Of a DNA stretch of 64,000 nt, positions 7,761 to 14,920 are shown in pieces (the stretch's first letter is position 1; every line of letters starts with the position of its first letter). This DNA comes from DP-19 sp036496285 (lineage in GTDB: Bacteria > Desulfobacterota > Binatia > UTPRO1). The stretch is taken from NCBI GenBank assembly GCA_036496285.1, contig DASXLI010000053.1, forward strand, positions 1 to 64,000, written 5' to 3'. Under the pieces are notes generated by a model. That model worked only from the letters and a program-made list of their open reading frames with translations, had not been told where the DNA came from and searched no databases. A program made the position numbers and the translations under genes.

Positions 7761-8855
7761 ATGACGACGCCGCACGAGCTTCTGGAAGTGCTGAAGCAGG
7801 TGAAGTACCCGGGCTTCTCGCGCGACATCGTCTCCTTCGGCATCGTCCGCGACATCCAGATCGGCTCGCACGGGGTGACCGTGGAGCTCGGCGCGCCCGC
7901 CGCCGACGACGCCGTCGTCGAGCAGATCCAGCGCGACGTGCAGACCGCGCTCGCCAAGGTCACCGATCTGCCCATCGCGATCGAGATCGAGCGGGCGCCG
8001 CGGCCTGCGCCGGTCGGGCCGCGCCCCGCCAAGCAGGGCCTCCCCGGCATCGCTGCGATCGTGGCGGTCGCGTCGGGCAAGGGCGGCGTCGGCAAGTCGA
8101 CCGTCGCGGTCAACGTCGCCTGCGCGCTCGCGGCGCAGGGCGCCCGCGTCGGCCTCCTCGACGCCGACGTCTACGGGCCGAGCGTCCCGATCATGCTCGG
8201 CGTCGGCGACGAGCGTCCGGAGGTGCGGTCCGACCGCCGCATCGTGCCGATCGAGAAGTACGGGCTGAAGGCCATCTCGATGGGCATGTTCGTCGGCGAG
8301 CGCACGCCGGTCATCTGGCGCGGGCCCATGGTCACGAAGCTCATCACCGAGTTCTTCAAGAACGTCGTCTGGGGCGAGCTCGACTTCCTCATCCTCGACC
8401 TGCCGCCCGGCACCGGCGACGCACAGCTCACGGTGGCGCAGCAGGTGCCGCTGGCGGGCGGCATCATCGTCACGACGCCGCAGGACGTGGCGCTGCTTGA
8501 CGTGAAGCGCGGCATCACCATGTTCAACCAGGTGCAGGCGCCGATCCTCGGGGTGGTCGAGAACATGAGCTACCACGTCTGCTCGCAGTGCGGCCGGCGC
8601 GCCGACGTCTTCAGCCACGGCGGCGGCGAGGCCATGGCGCGCCAGTTCGGCGTCCCGTTCCTCGGCGCCATTCCGCTGGTGCGCGAGATCCGCGCCGCCG
8701 GCGACCGTGGCGTGCCGCTCGTCGTCGCCGATCCACAGCACCCGCAGAGCCGCGCCTTCGCCGACATCGCGGGCGCGGTGCGCACGCAGATCGACGAGCG
8801 CGCGGCCGGCATGCCGGGCCACGCGCCCACGCACGACCATCCGCACCAGCACTAG
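7761..8855 (+). CDS. mrp: Mrp/ApbC-type iron-sulfur cluster carrier ATPase
   Basis: About 364 residues: an N-terminal DUF59/MIP18-like domain (residues 1-75) followed by a ParA/MinD-type P-loop ATPase with the deviant Walker A SGKGGVGKST at 105-114. A CSQC motif (Cys274, Cys277) is the expected cluster-binding pair. The C-terminus is a His-rich tail. Mrp proteins bind and transfer Fe-S clusters to apoproteins in the cytoplasm. An ATG 12 bp upstream (7749) is also possible; no clear ribosome-binding site distinguishes them. Confidence 0.92.
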   Translation: MTTPHELLEVLKQVKYPGFSRDIVSFGIVRDIQIGSHGVTVELGAPAADDAVVEQIQRDVQTALAKVTDLPIAIEIERAPRPAPVGPRPAKQGLPGIAAIVAVASGKGGVGKSTVAVNVACALAAQGARVGLLDADVYGPSVPIMLGVGDERPEVRSDRRIVPIEKYGLKAISMGMFVGERTPVIWRGPMVTKLITEFFKNVVWGELDFLILDLPPGTGDAQLTVAQQVPLAGGIIVTTPQDVALLDVKRGITMFNQVQAPILGVVENMSYHVCSQCGRRADVFSHGGGEAMARQFGVPFLGAIPLVREIRAAGDRGVPLVVADPQHPQSRAFADIAGAVRTQIDERAAGMPGHAPTHDHPHQH

Positions 8856-8942
8856 CAGGGCGGGCCGCACTCAGGGGCCGGCAGGGGCGAGCGGCGGAGC
8901 GGCCCAGTCCGTCGCGGGCATCTGCGCCCTAAATGGGCGCGC

Positions 8943-9221
8943 TTACGCCGCGCGCCGCCGCTGCAAGGACTCGGCGAGTAGGAGCTTGATCAGGGCCTAA
9001 TAGGGCACGTCGCGCTCCGAGGCGAAAACCTTCAGCTGGTTGAGCAACGCCGACGGGAGGCGGATCGACACGACCTGCGTGGGCGGAGCCTTCGGAAGCT
9101 CGAGACCGAGCTGCTTCAGCGTCAACGGCTTGGCCGTGTCGATCATGGTCGAGGTGTCCTGCGTATCGTAGTCCGGGATCGCGGTTCGCCGCCGCTTGGC
9201 GCCACTAGGCTTCCGCTTCAT
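8943..9221 (-). pseudogene. brnA-like antitoxin interrupted by an amber codon
   Basis: The frame starts with ATG at 9221 inside the end of the brnT remnant, as in intact brnTA pairs. It encodes a ribbon-helix-helix-like segment, VVSIRLPSALLNQLKVFASE, then DVPY. A TAG at 8997-8999 then interrupts a frame that continues in register with ALIKLLLAESLQRRRA to TAA at 8943-8945. Related antitoxin-type proteins commonly have Gln at the interrupted position, so a CAG-to-TAG change is the simplest explanation. The truncated product would be 74 residues and would lose its last helix. Suppression or readthrough cannot be excluded. Confidence 0.7.
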
Positions 9222-9413
9222 AGGTCTGCCGCTCCTTGCGCGATGCCGCGCGTGCCGTGATCACCCAAACCTTCCGCAGAGAATGTAGCGGGATTCGCGG
9301 GAGCTGGAGTGTTGCAGATCCTCGAAGAGACGATGCCGTGGCTCGTAGAAGGCACTCTCCGCTTCGAGGCGCGACACGCCATGTTTGTCCTCGTTTTCCC
9401 GGACGTTCCGATC
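9205..9413 (-). pseudogene. brnT-like toxin remnant (frameshift and internal deletion)
   Basis: Two frames together resemble a BrnT toxin. From about 9413 one frame reads RENEDKHGVSRLEAESAFYE, then PRHRLFEDLQHSSSRESRYI, and stops at TGA 9261-9263. A second frame supplies the family's C-terminus, VWVITARAASRKERQTYE, ending at 9205. About 15-20 family residues (the segment after RYILxG) are missing at the frame switch, and no start codon or intact N-terminal FxWD motif is present. BrnT is a ribonuclease toxin neutralised by BrnA. This copy cannot make a normal toxin. Confidence 0.65.
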
Positions 9414-9491
9414 TCCCCCATCCGGCCGCTCGGTCGAGCGTTACTGTGTCGCGATTGTAGCGCAACCCACTACAAGCTCAGGCTCCCGGCG

Positions 9492-10094
9492 TTAGTCGCG
9501 CAGCTCCTCGATCGCCTGCATGAGGCGCGCGAGCGCCCGCAGCTGCTCGTCGCGATCGGCCACGGCGTTCTCCGCGACGGCCATCGGCTCGCCGAAGCGG
9601 ATCCGCACCGGCCTCGGCAGCGGCACGCGCGCCTCGCGCGGAAACGCCTCGAAGGCGCCGTGCACGCCGGCGGGCACGATCGGGACGCCGGCGCGCGCGG
9701 CCATCGCGATGATGCCCGGCTCGCCCGGGGCGAGGGCACCGTCGCGGGTGATGCGGCCCTCCGGGAAGACGCCGACGATCTCGCCGCGCTTCAGCGTCGT
9801 GAGCAGCTGGCGTACCGCCGACAGCTCGATCGCGCCGTCGCGGATCGGGATCACGCCGAGGCTGCGGTAGGCCCAGGTGAGACCCGGTTGATCGAAGAAC
9901 TCGCGCGAGAGCACGAAGCGCACGGGCCGCGCGACGAAGCGCGCGACGAACAGCCAGTCGAGCATCGACGAGTGATTGGCCGCCAGGATGAAGGGCCCCG
10001 CCGGCAGGCGATCGTGTCCTTCGCCGCGCAGCGAGAAGTACCAGTCGGCGAGCGGCGCCAGGCCGAGCTTCATCGAGGCGTAGAGGCTGGGCAC
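9492..10094 (-). CDS. 1-acyl-sn-glycerol-3-phosphate acyltransferase-like protein (PlsC family)
   Basis: A 200-residue acyltransferase with the catalytic NHSSMLD motif (residues 40-46, NHX4D form) and the glycerol-phosphate-binding FPEGR motif (110-114). Family members transfer an acyl chain to a lysophospholipid at the membrane. It is short, with no obvious transmembrane helix. It lies head to head with the AMP-ligase-like gene only 38 bp away, which suggests shared control and a lipid role. A second PlsC-type gene lies at 13169-14017. Confidence 0.88.
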   Translation of the reverse strand: MPSLYASMKLGLAPLADWYFSLRGEGHDRLPAGPFILAANHSSMLDWLFVARFVARPVRFVLSREFFDQPGLTWAYRSLGVIPIRDGAIELSAVRQLLTTLKRGEIVGVFPEGRITRDGALAPGEPGIIAMAARAGVPIVPAGVHGAFEAFPREARVPLPRPVRIRFGEPMAVAENAVADRDEQLRALARLMQAIEELRD

Positions 10095-10132
10095 GATGGA
10101 GCCCCTGCTACCACGGATGATACAAGAGCGGG

Positions 10133-11752
10133 ATGGAACGGATCACGATCGGCGACGGCTTCGACCGCGTGGCACGCGGCACCCCCGATCGTGAGGCCTT
10201 CGCCTTTCCCCGGCAGGAGGTACGCTGGACCTTCCGCGGCGCGCTCGGCCGCGTGCAGCGGCTGGCGAAGGCGCTGATCGGCCTCGGCGTCGAGCGCGGT
10301 GACCACGTCGCGCTCTGGGCAACGAGCCGGCCCGAGTGGGTCCTGGTACAGCTCGCCGCGGCCAAAATCGGCGCGGTGCTGGTACCGGTGAGCACGGCCT
10401 ACGGCGCGGCGGAGCTCGGCTACGCGCTCGAGCAGTCCGACGCGACGACGCTCTTCACGCTCGATCGCATCGGCGACGTCGATTGCCTGGCGCTCCTCGC
10501 CGAGTGCTGCCCCGAGATGCCGGGCGCCCGGCCGGGACGGATTGCGAGCCGCCGCCTGCCGCTCCTGAAGCGCGTGGCCCTCCTGGACGACCGCCGCGCG
10601 CCCGGCGTGCTCTCGTGGTCCGAGGTACTGGCCGCGAGCGCCGGCATCACCGACCACATGCTACGCCGCCGGCAGGAGACGGTCGCCCCCGACGATCCCG
10701 CGACCGTCGTCTATACCTCGGGGACGACGGGACCGCCGCGCGGCGCCGAGTTCACCCATCTCAGCCTGGTGAACACGGCGCACTACGCGGGCGAGTGCAT
10801 GCGGCTGTCGGCGCGCGACTCGCTGTGCGTGCCGGTGCCGCTCCATGACCCGCTCGGCCACGTACTCGGCACGCTGGTGAGCGCCGTCCGCGGCCTCACC
10901 ATGGTCGTCCCCGCTGAGACCTTCGACGCGGGCGCGACGCTCCAGGCGGTCGCGCAGGAGCGCTGCACGGCCCTCCACGGCACGCCCGCGATGTTCACGG
11001 CGATGCTGGCGCAGCCCCGCCTGCTCGATCTCGACGTCTCGTCGCTGCGGACCGGCATCCTGCAGGCGACCGCGGGCGCGGGCGGCGTGCTGCAGCAGGT
11101 CGCAGGGCGGACGCGGTGCCGCGAGCTGACCGTCGCCTACGGCCGGACCGAGGGCTCATCGGTCATCACCCAGACCCGTGCGGAGGACCCGCTGGAGGTG
11201 CGCCTGGCGAGCGCCGGGCGCCCGCTCCCCCACGTGGAGGTCAGGATCATCGATCCCACCGGGCGCGAGCTTGGGCGCGGCGAGGAGGGCGAGCTCTGCT
11301 GCCGCGGCTACGTCGTCATGCGCGGCTACTACAAGATGCCCGAGGCCACTGCGCAGGCGATCGACGGCGCCGGCTGGCTGCACACCGGCGACCTCGCCAC
11401 CATGGACGAGCACGGCTACTGCCGCATCACCGGCCGCGTGAGCGACGTCGTCGTGCGCGCCGGTGAGCGCGTCGACGCCCGTGAAGTGCGGGCGCTCCTG
11501 GCGTCGCATCCGAAGGTGCGCGACGCGCAGGTCTTCGGGGTGCCGGACTCGCTCTTCGGCGAGGAGGTCGCGGCCTGGATTCGCCTGCGCGAGGGCGAGA
11601 CTGCGACTATCGAGGAGATGCGCGACTACTGCCGGGCGCGGCTCGCGGCGTCGAAGGTGCCGCGGCACGTGCGCTTCGTCGACCGCTATCCCACCACACC
11701 GGCCGGAACGGTGCAGACGTTCCGGCTGCGGGAGATCACGGTCGCGCGCTGA
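10133..11752 (+). CDS. AMP-binding (acyl-CoA synthetase-like) protein with degenerate catalytic motifs
   Basis: A 539-residue member of the adenylate-forming superfamily. The phosphate-binding loop YTSGTTGPPRG near residue 195 and the hinge-region GWLHTGDLATMDEHGY are present. The A5 motif reads YGRTEGS. In the C-terminal A10 motif the catalytic lysine is missing: TTPAGTVQTFRLRE stands where the family has GKVQKF. Without that lysine efficient adenylate formation is doubtful, although thioesterification or binding could persist. It is divergent from an acyltransferase gene and probably belongs to lipid metabolism. The ATG at 10133 gives full family length. Confidence 0.85.
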   Translation: MERITIGDGFDRVARGTPDREAFAFPRQEVRWTFRGALGRVQRLAKALIGLGVERGDHVALWATSRPEWVLVQLAAAKIGAVLVPVSTAYGAAELGYALEQSDATTLFTLDRIGDVDCLALLAECCPEMPGARPGRIASRRLPLLKRVALLDDRRAPGVLSWSEVLAASAGITDHMLRRRQETVAPDDPATVVYTSGTTGPPRGAEFTHLSLVNTAHYAGECMRLSARDSLCVPVPLHDPLGHVLGTLVSAVRGLTMVVPAETFDAGATLQAVAQERCTALHGTPAMFTAMLAQPRLLDLDVSSLRTGILQATAGAGGVLQQVAGRTRCRELTVAYGRTEGSSVITQTRAEDPLEVRLASAGRPLPHVEVRIIDPTGRELGRGEEGELCCRGYVVMRGYYKMPEATAQAIDGAGWLHTGDLATMDEHGYCRITGRVSDVVVRAGERVDAREVRALLASHPKVRDAQVFGVPDSLFGEEVAAWIRLREGETATIEEMRDYCRARLAASKVPRHVRFVDRYPTTPAGTVQTFRLREITVAR

Positions 11753-11766
11753 GCGCCGTCTCGCGG

Positions 11767-11952
11767 CTACTCGATGCGGGCGCCGCGGAAGTTGCCGATC
11801 AGACGCACGCGACCGCTATTCACGAGGTGTCGGACCACGCTCACGACCTCCGCCTCGGAGTCGGTCACCTCGGCGACGGCCTCGATCAGGTCCAGCAGTG
11901 TGAGGTGCGACTGCGCTTCGGTTTGCGACGCTCGTTCTGGCATTGCGATCAT
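11767..11952 (-). CDS. Small conserved hypothetical protein
   Basis: A 61-residue protein with an acidic helical segment (LLDLIEAVAEVTDSEAEV) followed by HLVNSGRVRLIGNF. The latter resembles small wing-like C-terminal motifs in hypothetical proteins of related bacteria. A GGGAG ribosome-binding site lies 7 bp before the ATG. There is no signal or membrane segment and no assigned function. It stands alone between the convergent AMP-ligase gene and a histidine kinase on the same strand. Confidence 0.6.
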   Translation of the reverse strand: MIAMPERASQTEAQSHLTLLDLIEAVAEVTDSEAEVVSVVRHLVNSGRVRLIGNFRGARIE

Positions 11953-12077
11953 GGCTCACTCCCGCAGCAAAGGATGTGCCGCCGGCCAGCCACGCGGCCA
12001 GAGGACGGCGCTCATCCGGATATCGAAGCGTTACGACGGTGAAGGTGGCGTTCGGCATGTCGGAAGCGTAGCGAGCG

Positions 12078-13004
12078 TCACGCGGACGCCCGCAGACCCT
12101 CCACTTCGAGCGCCATGAGAGGCGCAGGATTTGGCAACCGGACGACAAAACGTGTCCCTCTCGCGGGCGCGCTCTCGACGTCGATCGAGGCGCCCAGCAA
12201 GTCGCACAGTCTCCGTGCAAGGGTGAGGCCGAGGCCGATGCCGCCGAAGGGGCGTGTGGTCGAGCCGGCGAGCTGGCGGAAGTCGTCGAAGATGCGCTCC
12301 TGGTCGCTCGCGCTCATGCCGACCCCGGTGTCGGAGACGGCGATCTCGATGCCGCAGGCGTCGGCGGCGCGCGTCGCGGAGAGGCGAATCTCGCCCGCCG
12401 CGGTGAATTTGGCCGAGTTGGCGAGCAGGTTCATCACCACCTGCCGGAGCTTCGAACGGTCGGTCTCGACCGGGGGAAGATCGGACGCGGCCTCCCAGGA
12501 GAAGGCGACCGGCTTCTCGTCGATCAGGCGGCCGACCCAGGGCTCGATCTCGTCGAACAGCTCGGCCAGGCGCACGGTTCCGGGGCGCAGCTCACCCGCG
12601 CCCGCGGCGACCGAGGAGTACTCGAGCAGGTTGTTGACCGCGCAGGTGAGGCTGACGGCGTTCGCCAGGATGCGCGCGACCATCTGCTGGCGGTCGCCCG
12701 CGTCGATGTCCGCCATCGACTCCAGGATCTCCGCGTAGCCGAGAATGGCGTTGAGCGGCGTCCGCAGCTCGTGCGAGACGTTGCTCATGAGCTCGGTCTT
12801 GTAGCGACGAGCGCCTTCGGAGGCGTCCGCCGAGCGTTCCAGGCTGCGCAGCGCCGCGACCGCGATGCCGACGGTCAGCGCGAGAGCGCCGACGACGAGG
12901 GAGGTCGCCGCGGGGCTGAGCGTGCCACGGATGGTGACGAGCGCCGCTGCGGCCGCAGCGACGGCGCTCAGTTGCATCAGGAGGTGGGTGCGGCCCGTGG
13001 ACAT
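12078..13004 (-). CDS. Membrane-bound sensor histidine kinase
   Basis: A 308-residue kinase with two N-terminal hydrophobic segments (about residues 9-55) and no periplasmic or PAS sensor domain. It has an H box SHELRTPLNAILGY (phospho-acceptor His about residue 78) and a HATPase domain with the N box (NLLANSAKF), G1 (DTGVGM) and G2 (GGIGLGLTLA). No response regulator is adjacent, so it is an orphan kinase. An alternative GTG start at 13037 would add 11 residues. What it senses cannot be read from the sequence. Confidence 0.88.
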   Translation of the reverse strand: MSTGRTHLLMQLSAVAAAAAALVTIRGTLSPAATSLVVGALALTVGIAVAALRSLERSADASEGARRYKTELMSNVSHELRTPLNAILGYAEILESMADIDAGDRQQMVARILANAVSLTCAVNNLLEYSSVAAGAGELRPGTVRLAELFDEIEPWVGRLIDEKPVAFSWEAASDLPPVETDRSKLRQVVMNLLANSAKFTAAGEIRLSATRAADACGIEIAVSDTGVGMSASDQERIFDDFRQLAGSTTRPFGGIGLGLTLARRLCDLLGASIDVESAPARGTRFVVRLPNPAPLMALEVEGLRASA

Positions 13005-13168
13005 GGCAGGAGGCGAACAGAGCAACGCCCGAGCCACCGGCAGAACTCAATGATTCCAAGGTCATGGCGGTGTCGCCACGTGCCTATGGCGCGCACTGTG
13101 TGCCACGCGCGCCCACGCGGCACAGGCGGGCGGCTCCGTGGGCGCCGCGCGGCGCGCCGGGACGCGAT

Positions 13169-14017
13169 CTAGGAGAAGACGCCGTCGCGCCGGCGCAGGA
13201 GCGCCCGCACCATGCGCTGGACGCGCACGCGGACCTGCTCGGCGAGCGCTCGGACCGTGGCGCCGTCGTGGCTCTGGCGTGCGCTCCCGTCGAAGACGAT
13301 CGGCGTCCCGAAGCGCATCATCCACTTGCTCGGCAGCGGGATCATCCCGAGCGGGCCGAGGAGCGGGAAGAACGGGGTCACCGGCAGGTACGGCGCCCCC
13401 ACGAGCTTGCCGAGCGCGCGTACGCGGCCGACGAGCGGATAGATCTCCTCCGCGCCGACCACCGCCACCGGCACGATCGTCGCGTGATGGCGCAGCGCCA
13501 GGCGCACGAAGCCGCTGCTGAACGGCTGCAGCACGTAGCGCTCGGAGAAGAGCTTCGAGAGGCCGGCGACGCCCTCGGGGAAGAGGCCGACCAGCTCGCC
13601 CTTCTCGAGCAGGCGCTCGGCGTTGGCGTGGCTCGCGACGACGCCGCCGGCGCGCTGGTAGAACTGCGGGATGAGCGGCAGGTTCTCGACGAAGCGGTCG
13701 TAGAGGAAGCGCGCGGCGCGCGGATGCTTGGCGGTATGCAGCGCGCACGCGATCATGGTCGCGTCGAAGGGCAGCGCACCCGAGTGATTGGAGACGAGGA
13801 TCGTCGGTCCCCGGCGTGGCACGTTGCGGACGCCGCTCGCCTCGACCCGCCAGTACTTGTCGTAGAGCAGGCGGAAGAGCGGCAGCACGCGCTCGCGGAA
13901 CTCGGGATCGAGCCCGAACTCGTCGGGCGTCGGCGCGACGCGGCGCCGGCGCGGGGCACGGCCCGGCGCCTGCGGATGTGAGCGCGTGCGGGGAACCGTG
14001 CGGAGAGGCGCGGCCAC
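13169..14017 (-). CDS. Lysophospholipid acyltransferase family protein (PlsC domain)
   Basis: A 282-residue protein with a basic N-terminal region (residues 1-30) and a PlsC-type domain. The catalytic region is SNHSGALPFDA (His78, Asp85, the longer spacing seen in one PlsC subgroup) and the substrate motif is FPEGVAGLSK. It probably acylates a lysolipid at the inner membrane; the precise acceptor is unknown. It lies 61 bp downstream of an SDR gene on the same strand. It is clearly different from the shorter acyltransferase at 9492-10094. Confidence 0.88.
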   Translation of the reverse strand: MAAPLRTVPRTRSHPQAPGRAPRRRRVAPTPDEFGLDPEFRERVLPLFRLLYDKYWRVEASGVRNVPRRGPTILVSNHSGALPFDATMIACALHTAKHPRAARFLYDRFVENLPLIPQFYQRAGGVVASHANAERLLEKGELVGLFPEGVAGLSKLFSERYVLQPFSSGFVRLALRHHATIVPVAVVGAEEIYPLVGRVRALGKLVGAPYLPVTPFFPLLGPLGMIPLPSKWMMRFGTPIVFDGSARQSHDGATVRALAEQVRVRVQRMVRALLRRRDGVFS

Positions 14018-14078
14018 CGCGCCTCCCTAGCAACCGGCGCGCGCCGAGACAACGCCAGACAGCGCCGGACGACGCCGC

Positions 14079-14891
14079 TCAGCTCTGGCGCTGCATCAGC
14101 CGGCGGAACATCCCGGGCGCGATGGTCTTGAGAATGGTGCCGAGCGCGAAGTAGGCGGGCACGGTCACCTCGACGTCGCCCCGGCGGAGCGCGCGCACGA
14201 TGGCCGCGGCGACCACCTCGGGGGTGATCGCGCGGCGGCGGGCCCGCGCCGGAAAGTCGGCGAACGACGCGTGCTCGAAGAAGGGCGTCGCGATGATGCC
14301 GGGGTTCACCAGGGTCACGCCGACGCCGGTGCCCTCGAGCTCGTAGACGAGGCTCTCCGAGAGCCCCGCGAGCGCGAACTTCGAGGCGCAGTACACGGCG
14401 TGGTTGCGCGAGCCGATCCGTCCGGCGATCGACGCGACGTTCACCACGTGCCCGCGGTGGCGCTCGAGCATCGCGGGGAGCAGCGCCCGGGTGAAGTGCA
14501 GCGCCGCGAGCAGGTTGGTCTCGAGGATGGCGGCGGTCTCGGCGGCGTCGGTGTCGACGAACGCCAGGTAGCGCCCGATGCCGGCATTGTTGACCAGGAT
14601 GTCGATCGGGCCGAGCCGTGCGCCGGCCGCGGCGACGGTCGCGTCGATGGCCCGCGCATCGCGCACGTCGCAGGGCAGGACCACGTGCCGGCCGACGTTG
14701 CTTGGCGCGAGCGTCGCCGCCACCTCGGCCAGGCGGTCGGCACGGCGGGCGACCAGCGCGACGGTCGCGCCCGCCTGCGCGAGCGCCCGGCAGACCGCGG
14801 CGCCGATGCCGCTCGACGCGCCGGTGACGAGCGCGGTTGCGCCAGCGGGCTCCACGGGCGCATTGTCGCGTGCGCGGCGGCGATTTGCCAC
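14079..14891 (-). CDS. Short-chain dehydrogenase/reductase
   Basis: A 270-residue classical SDR: cofactor motif TGASSGIG near residue 23, structural NNAG, catalytic serine in the segment VASIAG, and YCASK as the catalytic YxxxK. A C-terminal hydrophobic region (YFALGTILKTIAPGMF) suggests membrane association, as in lipid-modifying SDRs. The substrate is unknown; acyltransferase neighbours hint at lipid metabolism. The annotated start is a GTG without a clear ribosome-binding site, so a start up to 12 codons further in is possible. It is divergent from mutS2 with only 29 bp between. Confidence 0.85.
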   Translation of the reverse strand: MANRRRARDNAPVEPAGATALVTGASSGIGAAVCRALAQAGATVALVARRADRLAEVAATLAPSNVGRHVVLPCDVRDARAIDATVAAAGARLGPIDILVNNAGIGRYLAFVDTDAAETAAILETNLLAALHFTRALLPAMLERHRGHVVNVASIAGRIGSRNHAVYCASKFALAGLSESLVYELEGTGVGVTLVNPGIIATPFFEHASFADFPARARRRAITPEVVAAAIVRALRRGDVEVTVPAYFALGTILKTIAPGMFRRLMQRQS

Positions 14892-14920
14892 CGCGGGTGC
14901 CGATCGAGTACCTCGCCTAC

